Part shown: in pieces, positions 1-8,989 of the stretch | How the letters are laid out: every line of letters starts with the position of its first letter | How positions within the stretch are numbered: the stretch's first letter is position 1 | Assembly (NCBI GenBank): GCA_001013295.1 | Contig: LAZY01000010.1 | Location: forward strand, 124,001 to 188,000 | Origin: Chryseobacterium indologenes | Lineage (GTDB): Bacteria; Bacteroidota; Bacteroidia; Flavobacteriales; Weeksellaceae | Length of the DNA: 64,000 nt | Direction of reading: 5' to 3' | The notes under the pieces: model-generated | What the model saw: only the letters and a program-made list of their open reading frames with translations | Databases searched by the model: none | Told to the model about the DNA's origin: nothing | Made by a program: the position numbers and the translations under genes

Positions 1-1
1 T

Positions 2-259
2 CAGCCGGTGTGTTATGAATTTAAAAATATAAAAGTACCAACACTCCTCATCATTGGAACAAGAGACAGAACAGCCATAGGAAAAGATCGAGCTCCTAAG
101 GAACTTCAGCCTAAAATGGGACAGTATCAGGAATTGGGAAAGAAAACGCAACGTGAAATTGCAGGCTCAAAACTTGTTGAAATTGAAAATGTAGGACACT
201 TACCTCATATAGAAGTTTATCCTGAATTTTTTAAAGCACTGTATGATTTTATTAAATAA
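2..259 (+). CDS. alpha/beta hydrolase, C-terminal part (cut by window edge)
   Basis: The reading frame is open from base 2, so this is the last ~85 residues of a longer gene; an in-frame GTG at 8 is unlikely to be the true start. The segment VPTLLIIGTRDRTA is the strand and loop that carry the acid residue (Asp) of the alpha/beta hydrolase triad, and VGHLPHIE near the end carries the catalytic His. The nucleophile elbow lies outside the window, so the substrate cannot be judged. It ends with a short helix and FIK, as such hydrolases usually do. Family assignment is fairly secure; function is unknown. Confidence 0.75.
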   Translation, partial: QPVCYEFKNIKVPTLLIIGTRDRTAIGKDRAPKELQPKMGQYQELGKKTQREIAGSKLVEIENVGHLPHIEVYPEFFKALYDFIK

Positions 260-353
260 CTGACTGATCCCGTAATTTCAGCTCGAAAGGTTAGTTTCTG
301 TATTTAAGAAGGTGCTGGTTTTTACAGGTAAAAAAAAATGAATAAAAAGAAGG

Positions 354-851
354 ATGAAAATCAAAAATAAACAGGGGAATAATGATGGTTTCTGGGCGGT
401 CTTTTTCTACATTGTATTTATACTTTTGTTCCTTGGAATGGGAGTTGGCGGAGTTTATTATAGTGTCAATAAATTTTACAGGCATATCAATTTAGTATCT
501 GATGGGGTCAAAACGGAAGCAAGGATCACGGGATATGAAGAAAGTTGGTCGAAGGATAGTGACGGGAATGGAAGTACTAAAATGTATTCTCCGGTGATCA
601 CTTATTATGACTCTTCCAATCATTCGTATACCCTCCATGCTGATTATAGCAGCAGTAGCAGGGAATGGTCCAATGATGTAACCGTGTATTTTGATAAAGA
701 AGATCCTTCCAAGGCCATTCGTGGCGGATTCTGGCATCTTTGGTTCTGGCCTTTTATAATCCTTTGCCTTTCTATGATCCCATTGGGAATAGTATTGTTT
801 GTTCTTAATTATTATATAAAGTCATTATATAAGAGAAAAAAACGTTTGTAG
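354..851 (+). CDS. DUF3592-type membrane protein
   Basis: The 165-residue protein has a hydrophobic segment near residues 15-40, a soluble middle of about 70 residues and a second hydrophobic segment near 125-150. The middle reads ARITGYEESW, then YSPVITYYD and VTVYFDKEDPSKA, which is the layout of DUF3592 proteins. An ATG at 338 is out of frame, so 354 is the start. It converges on the MFS gene, with stop and stop adjacent. Role unknown; probably an inner-membrane protein with the middle domain on one face. Confidence 0.7.
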   Translation: MKIKNKQGNNDGFWAVFFYIVFILLFLGMGVGGVYYSVNKFYRHINLVSDGVKTEARITGYEESWSKDSDGNGSTKMYSPVITYYDSSNHSYTLHADYSSSSREWSNDVTVYFDKEDPSKAIRGGFWHLWFWPFIILCLSMIPLGIVLFVLNYYIKSLYKRKKRL

Positions 852-2000
852 CTAAACGTTTTTTTCTTTTTGCTGAAACAGCAGCAAGGCAAGAGCTCCT
901 ATTCCTGAAAATATAAGGCAGGAAATCCCCAGATTTTGAATATAACCAATGCTGATGAGTCCTGTCCCGATCATTAGATAATAAATAAGTCCCAAAAAAG
1001 CTCCTGCACTTCCTGTTTCTTCTTTATACCGTATCAGGGCTGTGCTTAAAATATTGGGAATAGCAATACTGAAGGTCATTACAATAAAGAAATAGGGAAT
1101 CAGGAAATAGATTCCCTGACCTGATAGTATCCAGACAAAAAAGGAAGAAATAAATGCTGCTAATGTACCTGTCTTAATTAGGTTTTTAGGTTGTATGCTT
1201 TTCATGATCAGGTATCTGTTAAGTTTTGCGCCCACAAAGGTGCCTGCCGCCAGAATAATACTGCTGTATCCGAAAGCATATGATGAATACTGTTGTTCCT
1301 TGAATATAAACGGAGCCAGTGAATAATATGAAAACAAAAGAACATTGAAGCTCATGATCAGTAAACAGCATCTGATAATTTCATGATCCCTGAGCATCCG
1401 TTTTAATAAATTTCCAAGCGTTCGAATGTTGATTTCTTTTCTGGGAGAACGGGTTTCAGAGACATTTTTTCTGGAAAGAATATAAAATAAAACTGCCAGG
1501 AGAGCTAAACTGATAAATACACCTTGATAACCTGTAGTAACAGCCAATGCAGAACCGGTGATCATTCCGATAACAGGACTGATTGACAAACCGATTCCAA
1601 TCCACGAAAATACTTTGCTGATACTGTCCTTATCATACATATCACGTAAAATGGTTTGTGTAACGATAGAACCTACAGAAATTCCAAAAGCCGAAATGAC
1701 TCTGGCGGAAATTAAGAATATAAAGTTGGGTGCAAAAACCGCGGTAACCGTTCCGATTCCATAGGTGATTAAACCATATTCCAGAGCTTTTTTTCTCCCG
1801 ATCCGGTCACATTGTATACCCCAGAATGCGACTCCCAAGGCAAAAGCGATAAAGTATAAACTTATCGTAAGCGTTGCTGATTCTTCTTTTACATTAAAAT
1901 GTTCCTGTACCATGGGCAAAACAGGACTGTAAATGGTTTCTACAAACTGTGGAAGCATTACAAGTAAAGTCAGCAGCCATAGCGGATTGGTCTTTTTCAT
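852..2000 (-). CDS. MFS drug transporter, Bcr/CflA-like
   Basis: I place the start at 2000 (MKKTNPLWLLTLLVMLPQ), giving 382 residues; the frame stays open to 2057 but the extra 19 residues are not family-like. About 12 hydrophobic segments are visible. The motif DRIGRKKALEYG after segment 2 is the MFS loop 2-3 signature, and SPVLPMVQEHFNV in segment 1 is typical of Bcr/CflA multidrug exporters. It is divergent from an AraC regulator 76 bp away, a common arrangement in which the regulator controls the exporter. Inner-membrane proton-driven efflux is expected; the substrate is not predictable. Confidence 0.85.
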   Translation of the reverse strand: MKKTNPLWLLTLLVMLPQFVETIYSPVLPMVQEHFNVKEESATLTISLYFIAFALGVAFWGIQCDRIGRKKALEYGLITYGIGTVTAVFAPNFIFLISARVISAFGISVGSIVTQTILRDMYDKDSISKVFSWIGIGLSISPVIGMITGSALAVTTGYQGVFISLALLAVLFYILSRKNVSETRSPRKEINIRTLGNLLKRMLRDHEIIRCCLLIMSFNVLLFSYYSLAPFIFKEQQYSSYAFGYSSIILAAGTFVGAKLNRYLIMKSIQPKNLIKTGTLAAFISSFFVWILSGQGIYFLIPYFFIVMTFSIAIPNILSTALIRYKEETGSAGAFLGLIYYLMIGTGLISIGYIQNLGISCLIFSGIGALALLLFQQKEKNV

Positions 2001-2076
2001 TTTTTTTCTGCAAAGTTTTGAAAAAATCAGTGTATATTTATAATGATGTAAAAACAAAAAATATCAAAAATAAGAC

Positions 2077-2859
2077 ATGGCTGTATTGAAACAAGATGAA
2101 GAGTTTGATGCCGATTCTATTCATGAAAAAGTAATAGGAATTGCTTCGGATATGGTGATGCACGATTCAGGATTTCATTTTCATACAACGAAGGCTCAAC
2201 TCTTGTATGCTCCATCAGGCTGTATGACGGTAACGACTTCTGACAGACAGTTTGTGCTGCCTCCGTTCAGGATGCTTTGGATTCCGGCTCATGAAGTTCA
2301 TAGGGTAAACTTCCGGAATATGGTAGCTTACAGATCTATTTATTTTGATAATGGATACGCTGAGAAATTGATGAGCGCCAGTCTCCGGGTTTTGCATGTA
2401 AATCCTTTGTTAAAAGAAATGATTGAAAGAATCTGTTTCTGGGAATGGGCGGCTATGAATCCTGCTCAGAAGAATATTCTCAATGTATTCTGGGATGAAA
2501 TAGGAAAAGCTCCCGAAGAAAAGCTGGAACTTAAAATGCCTGTTGACAGACGCTTTAGGAGAATTGTAGAAGAATGGACCACGCGAGAATCTATGCCACC
2601 AATGCTGAAAAGTTTAGCAGAAGAAACAGGAGCGGTAGAAAAAACCATCACCCGTATTTTCAAAAAAGAGACGGGGCTTTCTTATCAGGAATGGAGACAG
2701 CAATGGCGTCTCCAGCGATCCATTGAGCTTTTGGTAGAAGGAAATTCGATAGGAGAGGTGTCCCATATTTTAGATTTTTCCTCAGACAGCGCCTTTATTG
2801 AATTTTTCAAAAAGCATACCGGCTCTACACCGCTACAGTATCTTCTAAAAAACGGATAA
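2077..2859 (+). CDS. AraC-family transcriptional regulator
   Basis: The 260-residue protein has an N-terminal cupin-like sensor (FHFHTTKAQLLYAPSG, then LPPFRMLWIPAHEVH) and a C-terminal pair of helix-turn-helix units (LKSLAEETGAVEKTITRIFK and IGEVSHILDFSSDSAFIEFF, followed by TGSTPLQYL). This is the usual AraC/XylS layout for regulators that lie divergent to an MFS exporter. The start gives MAVLKQDEEF; it lies 76 bp from the MFS start, so one shared regulatory region must serve both genes. Likely local control of the exporter is inferred from position only. Confidence 0.88.
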   Translation: MAVLKQDEEFDADSIHEKVIGIASDMVMHDSGFHFHTTKAQLLYAPSGCMTVTTSDRQFVLPPFRMLWIPAHEVHRVNFRNMVAYRSIYFDNGYAEKLMSASLRVLHVNPLLKEMIERICFWEWAAMNPAQKNILNVFWDEIGKAPEEKLELKMPVDRRFRRIVEEWTTRESMPPMLKSLAEETGAVEKTITRIFKKETGLSYQEWRQQWRLQRSIELLVEGNSIGEVSHILDFSSDSAFIEFFKKHTGSTPLQYLLKNG

Positions 2860-2900
2860 AGCTTACAATTCCCACCAATATCACAACCGAAAGACGCAAC

Positions 2901-2954
2901 ATTCCCCTCCTCTGGAGGGGTGGCAAAAATTCAGAGAATTTTTGACGGGGTGGT
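2901..2954. repeat. 54-bp double-hairpin intergenic repeat, copy 1
   Basis: The unit folds as two successive hairpins: CCCCTCC-tct-GGAGGGG, then CAAAAATTC-aga-GAATTTTTG, ending GACGGGGTGGT. A second copy at 17409-17462 differs at 3 of 54 positions. It lies between the AraC gene and the SRPBCC gene. Confidence 0.85.
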
Positions 2955-3061
2955 TTATTACAGTTATTTTAATCCATTGTACGTCAGTATTTTTCTTGTC
3001 CTATGCAAAGTCAGTTACATAATAATTTTCATAAAATTGTAGTACCTAATAAAATAATTTT

Positions 3062-3529
3062 ATGGAAACCATGAATACAAATAACGTAGACAATTATACT
3101 CATTCCATTGAGGTAAAAACTGCAGCAGATAAAGCGTACAAAGCACTTACGAGCCAGATTCCCCTGTGGTGGACTGAAATGTTCGAAGGATCATCTGCTA
3201 ACGTAGATGATGTGTTTACAATAAGATTCGGGAGCAGTATTCACAAAACAATGCGGGTGAAAGAACTGGTCCCTGATTCAAAAGTGATCTGGTATGTTGA
3301 GGACTCTTTAATTGCCCTGCCGGAATTAAAAAACCAGACAGAATGGATCGGGACAACCATCGTTTGGGAAATAGTGCAGAAAGAAGAAATCACCCGGATC
3401 AAAGTGATCCATATAGGTTTGAATCCTGAGGTTGAGTGTTACGAAATATGTACCGGTGGATGGGTGCAGTTTGTCAATAGCCTGAAGCTGTTTCTGGAAA
3501 CAGGAAAAGGAAGTCCTTACAAAGCGTAA
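3062..3529 (+). CDS. SRPBCC / AHSA1-like domain protein
   Basis: The 155-residue soluble protein starts with a beta strand and helix (HSIEVKTAADKAYKALTSQI, followed by a WW pair), then strands around TIRFGSSIHKTMRVKELVP and a long C-terminal helix (GGWVQFVNSLKLFLETGKG). This is the SRPBCC fold as in activator of Hsp90 ATPase homologs. An ATG four codons later (MNTNN) is an alternative start. Such proteins bind small hydrophobic ligands; no ligand can be inferred. It stands alone between repeat-bearing intergenic regions. Confidence 0.75.
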   Translation: METMNTNNVDNYTHSIEVKTAADKAYKALTSQIPLWWTEMFEGSSANVDDVFTIRFGSSIHKTMRVKELVPDSKVIWYVEDSLIALPELKNQTEWIGTTIVWEIVQKEEITRIKVIHIGLNPEVECYEICTGGWVQFVNSLKLFLETGKGSPYKA

Positions 3530-3634
3530 TTTTTTTACCTACTATATAAAAACAGGTTTTCACTTATTGTTTTTCAAAATAGAACTGGGTGAGTACTATC
3601 GATTCATTGGTCATTCATTATATTAGCCCTGATA

Positions 3635-3736
3635 GTAACGGTTACCCCGCAGCATGGGTGGGAGAGTAAGGGTTTGAGAGCGGGAGAGAATAGGAGCGAG
3701 GAGTATGAGTGGATAGCAGGATAAAGCTCCTGAAAA
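3635..3736 (+). ncRNA. flavobacterial intergenic RNA-like element (possibly Flavo-1 type)
   Basis: The stretch begins AGCCCTGATAGTAACGG and ends GGATAGCAGGATAAAGCTCC. I recall this pairing of an AGCCC(T/G)GATAG start with a late GGATAGCAGGA...AGCTCC block from many flavobacterial intergenic regions, where it behaves as a conserved RNA structure. The middle is G-rich (GGGTGGGAGAG, GAGCGGGAGAG). I cannot fold it here, and the link to the Rfam family Flavo-1 is from memory. The flanks (3530-3634 and 3737-3784) hold no gene; the right flank carries ATTACTCAT-type short repeats. Confidence 0.45.
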
Positions 3737-3784
3737 ATAGTACACGATGTAGATATTACTCATTGCTCATTACCAATTACTCAT

Positions 3785-3825
3785 AAAAAAGAAGCTGTCT
3801 ACAGATTGTAAACAGCCTCTTTTTG
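3785..3825 (-). terminator. terminator of rplS
   Basis: Hairpin GCTGT-c-TAC / GTA-a-ACAGC flanked by A-runs on the left and T-runs on the right, 19 bp after the rplS stop. Read on the minus strand it ends in a U-run. Confidence 0.75.
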
Positions 3826-3843
3826 CATTTATTGTTGTCTGAA

Positions 3844-4200
3844 TTATTTCTTCTTGTAAGCAGCGTCTTTGATTCTCGCTTTTTTACCTCTAAGATCTCT
3901 GAAGTAGTAGATTCTAGCTCTTCTAACTCTACCTCTTCTGTCAACCTCGATTTTTTGAAGTGCAGGCATGTTGATAGGGAATACTCTTTCTACACCTACA
4001 TCACCAGACATTTTTCTGATAGTGAAAGTTTTTGTAGATCCAGTACCTCTTAGTTGGATAACTGTCCCTTTGAAGAACTGAGTTCTTGTCTTTTGTCCTT
4101 CTTTAATTTCGTAATACACAGTAATTGTATCACCTGCTTTGAATTCAGGGAATTCTTTTTTAGCAATGTACTTGTCTTGTACGTACTTTAATAAATCCAT
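3844..4200 (-). CDS. rplS: 50S ribosomal protein L19
   Basis: The 118-residue basic protein matches L19 throughout: FKAGDTITVYYEIKEG, then TQFFKGTVIQLRGTGSTKTF, IRKMSGDVGVERVFPINMP and KIEVDRRGRVRRARIYYFRD. L19 sits at the interface of the two ribosomal subunits. Length fits the family (about 115). It is monocistronic here, with its own terminator at 3785-3825 and a good promoter at 4270-4302, unlike the rimM-trmD-rplS operon of enterobacteria. Start MDLLKYVQDKY is normal for Bacteroidota. Confidence 0.97.
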   Translation of the reverse strand: MDLLKYVQDKYIAKKEFPEFKAGDTITVYYEIKEGQKTRTQFFKGTVIQLRGTGSTKTFTIRKMSGDVGVERVFPINMPALQKIEVDRRGRVRRARIYYFRDLRGKKARIKDAAYKKK

Positions 4201-4269
4201 TATTAATAAAATAAAATGTTAAAGCTAAGCAACTTACACGTTTTTCGTCAGAGGTTGAATAACAGGTTG

Positions 4270-4302
4270 CAAATGTACAAAATACTTTTTGAATATGCCA
4301 AA
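4270..4302 (-). promoter_or_regulatory. rplS promoter (Bacteroidota type)
   Basis: On the minus strand TTTG (4302-4299) is followed 21 nt later by TACATTTG (4277-4270), matching TTG-N17-23-TAnnTTTG. It lies 70 bp before the rplS start, leaving a leader of about 60 nt. Confidence 0.65.
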
Positions 4303-4495
4303 TAATTACTGTACTAAAAACTATAATTTTTTCATTCCGGTTTTGCTAAAAAATTAACAGTTTCTTTAAAATTCCATCAGACAGAGTTTATATGGGAAAC
4401 ATACTTTTGCCCGAAATAAAAATCTGAGTAAGGATTTTTTAAATTCCTGATTCACAAATTAAAACTCTATATGTCATTTTAAAAAGTAAACGATT

Positions 4496-7240
4496 ATGAA
4501 ACATTATTTCTTCTTTTTTTGTTTCGCAGTTCAGATGGCTTTTGGGCAGGCTTTGTTTCCATATCTGCAAAACCCGACCCCGAATTCTATGATCGTCAAT
4601 TGGAAGACCGCTTCCGATAACGAAACCACTGTGATCTACGGAGATTCTCCAGCGAATCTAAATGTAACGGTAACGGGTACTACCAATATCTTTTCTGATA
4701 CGGGGTACAACAACAACTATTATTATCACACCGCAAAAATTACCAACTTACAGCCAAATACCAAGTATTATTATAAGATAAAAACCGGAGCAAACGAATC
4801 GGCGGTCTACAACTTCAGAACACTTCCGCTTCCGGGACAGGCCGTGACTGCTAATGGAAAAATCAGATTCCTGATCATGGGGGATAACCAGATCAAGGCA
4901 GAACCAAGATATGACAGTCTTACCTTAAACGCTTTTAAAAAACTGAAACAAAAGTTTGGAGCGAACACAGATCCGTCAGATAATATCGCTCTTACTTTCA
5001 TGGTAGGAGACCAGGTGGATGTGGGAACACTGGATCATTATGAGAATGTTCACTTCAAAAAGAACATCAAATTGTCTCCTTATCTGCCTATTCAGACTAC
5101 AGTAGGAAATCATGAAACCTACGGAACTTTAGGGATGAATTCTTATTATGCGCATTTTTATATCGATGAAATCAAATACAAAGGGATCAGTTCCGGAAAT
5201 GAAAACTACTATGCTCAGCAGGCAGGTAACGTATTGTTTATCAGTTTAAGCTCTGAGCATACAGGAACAGCCCAACAGACATGGTTGTCGCAGGTACTGA
5301 ATGAAGCCAATAATGATTCTACAGTAGACTGGATCATTTCCCTGAGCCACAGACCTTATCAGGCAGAGCAGTATGTAGGGGATATTTCTCAATGGGTAAG
5401 AGATAATGCAGTGCCGCTTCTGGTAACTTCTGATAAATATTTGATGCACGTAGGAGCTCACCATCACCTTTACCACAGAGGTCAGCTGAAAAACTCACCT
5501 ACTTATCAGATTATTTCAGGAGGAACAGCCTGGGATCAGTATTGGGGAATGTCTAATGAAAAAGACTTTGATGATGTCCAGAAAACATTGACAGACTGGA
5601 CGTATCAGATTGTGGAAGTAGACATACCTACCGGAAAAGTAGATATAGAATGCTACTCTATAGGTGGGATATACAATAAAAAAGATAATGTACTGGTAGA
5701 CTCTTTTCACAGGTATAAAAATCAGCCTAAACCAGCAAAACCATCGATTACCAATACTTTTTCAGGCCCAATTAATTTACCTTTGACACTGGACGGAAGT
5801 GCTTTTTCTTCTTCAAACGGAGAACTTCTGAATACTACTCAGTTTCTGATCAGTAAAACTTCCAATTTCTCAGTGATCGAAAAAGAATTCTACCGTGATT
5901 TTGAAAACTGGTTTGGAAAAGACGGAAACGGAACACCGGATAAAACAAAAAACTTGAATGAAGGAGTAGACATTACAAAAGCAACTTTAGCAGCGAACTC
6001 TATTCCTAACGGGATTTATTACGTAAAAACCCGCTACAGAGACAGAAACCTGGAATGGAGTGACTGGAGTGATGTAAAACAGTTCGAGATTACAGGAAGT
6101 GTGGTTTCAAATCCGACTTTTACTTTAAATAAAACTGGGTATACGCAGAATGAGCCGATTACAGCAACGTTCACAGGAGGTCCCGGAAATCAGCAGGACT
6201 GGGTAGGAATCTATAAAAAAGGACAGACGCCAACCACGACCACTTCTCAGGGGTATATCTATACAAACGGACAGGTAGCAGGAACGGTTACTTTCAATAA
6301 TGGTTTACCCAATAAAGGTCAGTATTTTGCAGGATTTTTTGCTAACGGCGGCTATACAGAAATCACTCCAAGAAAAGAATTCTATGTAGGTCCAAACGTT
6401 CAGCTTCAGGCTACCGCAGATACTTATCCGGTAGGAGGAACAGTGGTTCTTAATTTCTCCAACGGACCCAACTTACAGAAAGACTGGATCGGAATTTATA
6501 AAATGGGACAGACTCCGGGAACGACCAATTCTATTAAATGGAGCTACGTAACTACAGCATCCGGAACGCTTAATTTCACAGGACTTCCGAAAGGATATTA
6601 CTATGCACAATATTTACTGGAAGATGGATACAATGGAATCGGGGAGAAGGTATTCTTCAAAGTAGGAGATATTGTTACGGATCTGTGGATCAATAAACCG
6701 GTGTATACGTTGGGTGAAAATATTACTGCTTCATGGACGGATTCTCCAGGGATCATCAAAGACTGGCTGGGAATTTATCCTCAAAACGTTCAGACACCGG
6801 ATGATAACTTCGTTTCTTACACCTATTTTGATGGGGTAACTCAGGGGACCAAAACGATTACTGGAAATGTAAACGGGGTACCAACCGCACCAGGTAATTA
6901 TTATATGGTCATGTTTACCAATGATTCTTATACTGAAGTTTCAAACAGGGTACAGTTCCAGGTGACTTCACCAACATTGGGTGTTGAGGAAACAAGAAGT
7001 ACTGAGAAAAACGTAATCTTATATCCGAATCCTACGAAACCGGGTGAGCCAACTTTTATTAAGAGTGATTACCCGATTGAGAAAATCGAATTGGTATCTG
7101 CATCAGGCGAACTGCTTTATGTATCAAAAAATATCAATAATCAGCGTTTCTCTCTGGTCAACGAAAATCTACCGAAAGGAGTGTATTTTGTAAAAGTACA
7201 CGGCAGAAAGCTATTTACTTTAAAACTGGTCATCCAGTAA
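4496..7240 (+). CDS. secreted metallophosphoesterase / purple acid phosphatase-like protein with three DWxGIY repeats and T9SS tail
   Basis: The 914-residue protein has a signal peptide (cut after AFGQA), a fibronectin-like domain near 22-110 (LQPNTKYYYKIKTG), and a calcineurin-like phosphoesterase domain: MGDNQ at 128-132, GDQVD at 171-175, GNHE at 204-207, SHRP with His285, and HVGAHHHLYHRG at 318-329. A second Fn3-like region follows to about 530. Three related domains of about 95 residues then each carry DW(V/I/L)GIY. The C-terminus (ILYPNPT, then KLFTLKLVIQ) is a T9SS type A sorting signal, so the enzyme should be exported and anchored or released outside. TACTTTTG at 4402-4409 may be its -7 box. 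Substrate unknown; phosphomonoesterase activity is expected. Confidence 0.87.
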   Translation: MKHYFFFFCFAVQMAFGQALFPYLQNPTPNSMIVNWKTASDNETTVIYGDSPANLNVTVTGTTNIFSDTGYNNNYYYHTAKITNLQPNTKYYYKIKTGANESAVYNFRTLPLPGQAVTANGKIRFLIMGDNQIKAEPRYDSLTLNAFKKLKQKFGANTDPSDNIALTFMVGDQVDVGTLDHYENVHFKKNIKLSPYLPIQTTVGNHETYGTLGMNSYYAHFYIDEIKYKGISSGNENYYAQQAGNVLFISLSSEHTGTAQQTWLSQVLNEANNDSTVDWIISLSHRPYQAEQYVGDISQWVRDNAVPLLVTSDKYLMHVGAHHHLYHRGQLKNSPTYQIISGGTAWDQYWGMSNEKDFDDVQKTLTDWTYQIVEVDIPTGKVDIECYSIGGIYNKKDNVLVDSFHRYKNQPKPAKPSITNTFSGPINLPLTLDGSAFSSSNGELLNTTQFLISKTSNFSVIEKEFYRDFENWFGKDGNGTPDKTKNLNEGVDITKATLAANSIPNGIYYVKTRYRDRNLEWSDWSDVKQFEITGSVVSNPTFTLNKTGYTQNEPITATFTGGPGNQQDWVGIYKKGQTPTTTTSQGYIYTNGQVAGTVTFNNGLPNKGQYFAGFFANGGYTEITPRKEFYVGPNVQLQATADTYPVGGTVVLNFSNGPNLQKDWIGIYKMGQTPGTTNSIKWSYVTTASGTLNFTGLPKGYYYAQYLLEDGYNGIGEKVFFKVGDIVTDLWINKPVYTLGENITASWTDSPGIIKDWLGIYPQNVQTPDDNFVSYTYFDGVTQGTKTITGNVNGVPTAPGNYYMVMFTNDSYTEVSNRVQFQVTSPTLGVEETRSTEKNVILYPNPTKPGEPTFIKSDYPIEKIELVSASGELLYVSKNINNQRFSLVNENLPKGVYFVKVHGRKLFTLKLVIQ

Positions 7241-7258
7241 TAAAGCAAACATATCCAT

Positions 7259-7299
7259 AAAAAAAACAGGCTGTCAGCAATGACAGCCTGTTTTTATAG
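7259..7299 (+). terminator. terminator after metallophosphoesterase gene
   Basis: AAAAACAGGCTGTCA-gcaa-TGACAGCCTGTTTTT is a strong symmetric hairpin 19 bp after the stop codon, with flanking A and T runs. Confidence 0.85.
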
Positions 7300-7395
7300 G
7301 GGCACAATGAGCCCACAAAATAACAACAGTCTTATAAAAAAACATAGTTTGTGCTATTCGTGAAGATATTCGTGTCTTTTGTATTTTTAATATCA

Positions 7396-7427
7396 AAAAA
7401 GCAGCTCCCAAAATGGAAACTGCTTTT
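7396..7427 (-). terminator. terminator of the secreted repeat protein gene
   Basis: AAAAGCAG-c-TCC / GGA-aa-CTGCTTTT hairpin 24 bp beyond the minus-strand stop at 7451. Confidence 0.65.
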
Positions 7428-7450
7428 CTATAGTGAATTTGATTTGATCT

Positions 7451-8989
7451 TTATTCAAAATCAGGCTGCAAATGCTCTTCGTGAATGATGGTTTGATTAT
7501 CGCTGGTGAAGTACTCCTCTCCAGTGTCGGCCAAAACTTTAGTATCCTGGATAAGCTTTCCATCCGTATTATAAACCTTTAGTAAGATCCATTTCCCGTT
7601 ACGCTCCAGTTCTTTTGCTCCGTTGTACATTTTCAATCTGATTTTTCCGCTTTGAAGGACTCCTCCTTTTACAGATGATTTGTTGGAAGGTTTCCCTTTT
7701 GCATATTGTACAATCTGTGCCGTGAAGCTGTAATCCTCATCTCCATCTTCACTCAGAGGCTGATTGAAGGTATAGAGAATGGCTCCTTTATTATCGTAGA
7801 TCGTAGCATCATAAGCGGTTTGCTTAGCATTAAGTTTCTTCTCGGATCTTAGTACATTTTCTTCAGAATAGGTTTTGCTAACGACTAAAACTCCGTTCTT
7901 ATATTGCTTTTCATTCAATCCGTCGTAGGCAGTACCGTTATGAGGAAGATCATCCTTATACGTGAGTGTTGATTTTAGTTTTCCTTCCGGAGTATAATAT
8001 TTGATCTCTTGAGTAGAACCGTCTTTCAGGAATATTTCCGTTGAAAGCTTTCCGTTTTCATCAAATATTTTGTTGATCGTGGCAGCTCCGTTTTTATAGA
8101 CATCAATTGCGGAAATGTACTCATTGTTGTACCCAAACTGATAGTCTTCACCATCCATTGGCGTGTATGATTCACTTTCCTTATCATATTGGTAAACCAG
8201 ATGTCCTATTTTTTTTCCGGATTCGTCATAAGTTGTCTTATAGCCGTCTTTTTTATTTCTTTTCTGCTCCTGTAGGATTTTTCCGTTTTTAGCATATAAA
8301 ACGCCCTCCTTTATACTGCCGTCACTTTTGTACTTTTCCATTTTAGAAACCCTCATCGGATTGTAGTAGTATTCTACCTGAGTACTTTCACTGCCGGAGT
8401 CAGAAGTGGCACTTCCGAGATATTTCCCTTTTTCACCATAATATTTATTTTCATAGCCGCCATTCTTATTCACAATGGTTTCAGCTCTGATGCCTTTGAT
8501 GTCTTCATCATAAATAACGGTCAGAGAAGGAAGAGAATTTTCGTATTGGGTAAAAGTGTTGTAATAATACTCATTGTCCGGATCTTTATAACTGAACATT
8601 TTTCCGGAAAAACTACCATCTTCTTTATATACCATATCTTCGGTCAGTCTGCCTTTCGTATCATAAGATTGAGACGCGCCTACCTGCTTGCCTTTAGAAT
8701 AGGTTACCATACTTTGTACTTTTCCTTCAGGAGTGTACCAGGTCACTTTTCCGTCATAGACCTCGTTGTTGGGCGTTGGGTCAGAAGCAAGACCTTCCAT
8801 CTGAAGCTTCCCGTCTTTATAATAATCTTTGATTAAAGTAAGTTTACCTTTAGGAGTGGTTTCACGGTAGTATTCCATATTTTCCCGGGAGGTTTTTTCC
8901 CAGTTTTCATCAAAATAAGTTTTTTCCTGTGCCCATACATTGAGGCTGAATACACATACAAACAGCGCCGATGCAAATAATTTTTTCAT
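7451..8989 (-). CDS. secreted MORN/YwqK-like repeat protein
   Basis: The 512-residue protein has a signal peptide (cut near NVWAQE) and then about 15 short repeats of the type xDGxxxGxxxxYxxxGK, for example MVTYSKGKQVGASQSYDTKG and LKSTLTYKDDLPHNGTAYDG. Repeats of this kind belong to the MORN-variant family; databases often name such proteins YwqK-type antitoxins, but a signal peptide and the size argue for an envelope or secreted protein here. No enzymatic motif is visible. It is monocistronic, followed by its own hairpin. Role unknown. Confidence 0.7.
   Translation of the reverse strand: MKKLFASALFVCVFSLNVWAQEKTYFDENWEKTSRENMEYYRETTPKGKLTLIKDYYKDGKLQMEGLASDPTPNNEVYDGKVTWYTPEGKVQSMVTYSKGKQVGASQSYDTKGRLTEDMVYKEDGSFSGKMFSYKDPDNEYYYNTFTQYENSLPSLTVIYDEDIKGIRAETIVNKNGGYENKYYGEKGKYLGSATSDSGSESTQVEYYYNPMRVSKMEKYKSDGSIKEGVLYAKNGKILQEQKRNKKDGYKTTYDESGKKIGHLVYQYDKESESYTPMDGEDYQFGYNNEYISAIDVYKNGAATINKIFDENGKLSTEIFLKDGSTQEIKYYTPEGKLKSTLTYKDDLPHNGTAYDGLNEKQYKNGVLVVSKTYSEENVLRSEKKLNAKQTAYDATIYDNKGAILYTFNQPLSEDGDEDYSFTAQIVQYAKGKPSNKSSVKGGVLQSGKIRLKMYNGAKELERNGKWILLKVYNTDGKLIQDTKVLADTGEEYFTSDNQTIIHEEHLQPDFE

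Noticed and set aside
3737..3784. ATTACTCAT-type tandem motif as a replication origin or operator
   Set aside because: Only two or three loose copies; similar strings are frequent low-complexity traces.
7451..8989. Naming the secreted repeat protein a YwqK-type antitoxin
   Set aside because: Signal peptide, large size and no toxin partner; the repeat similarity alone does not support an antitoxin role.
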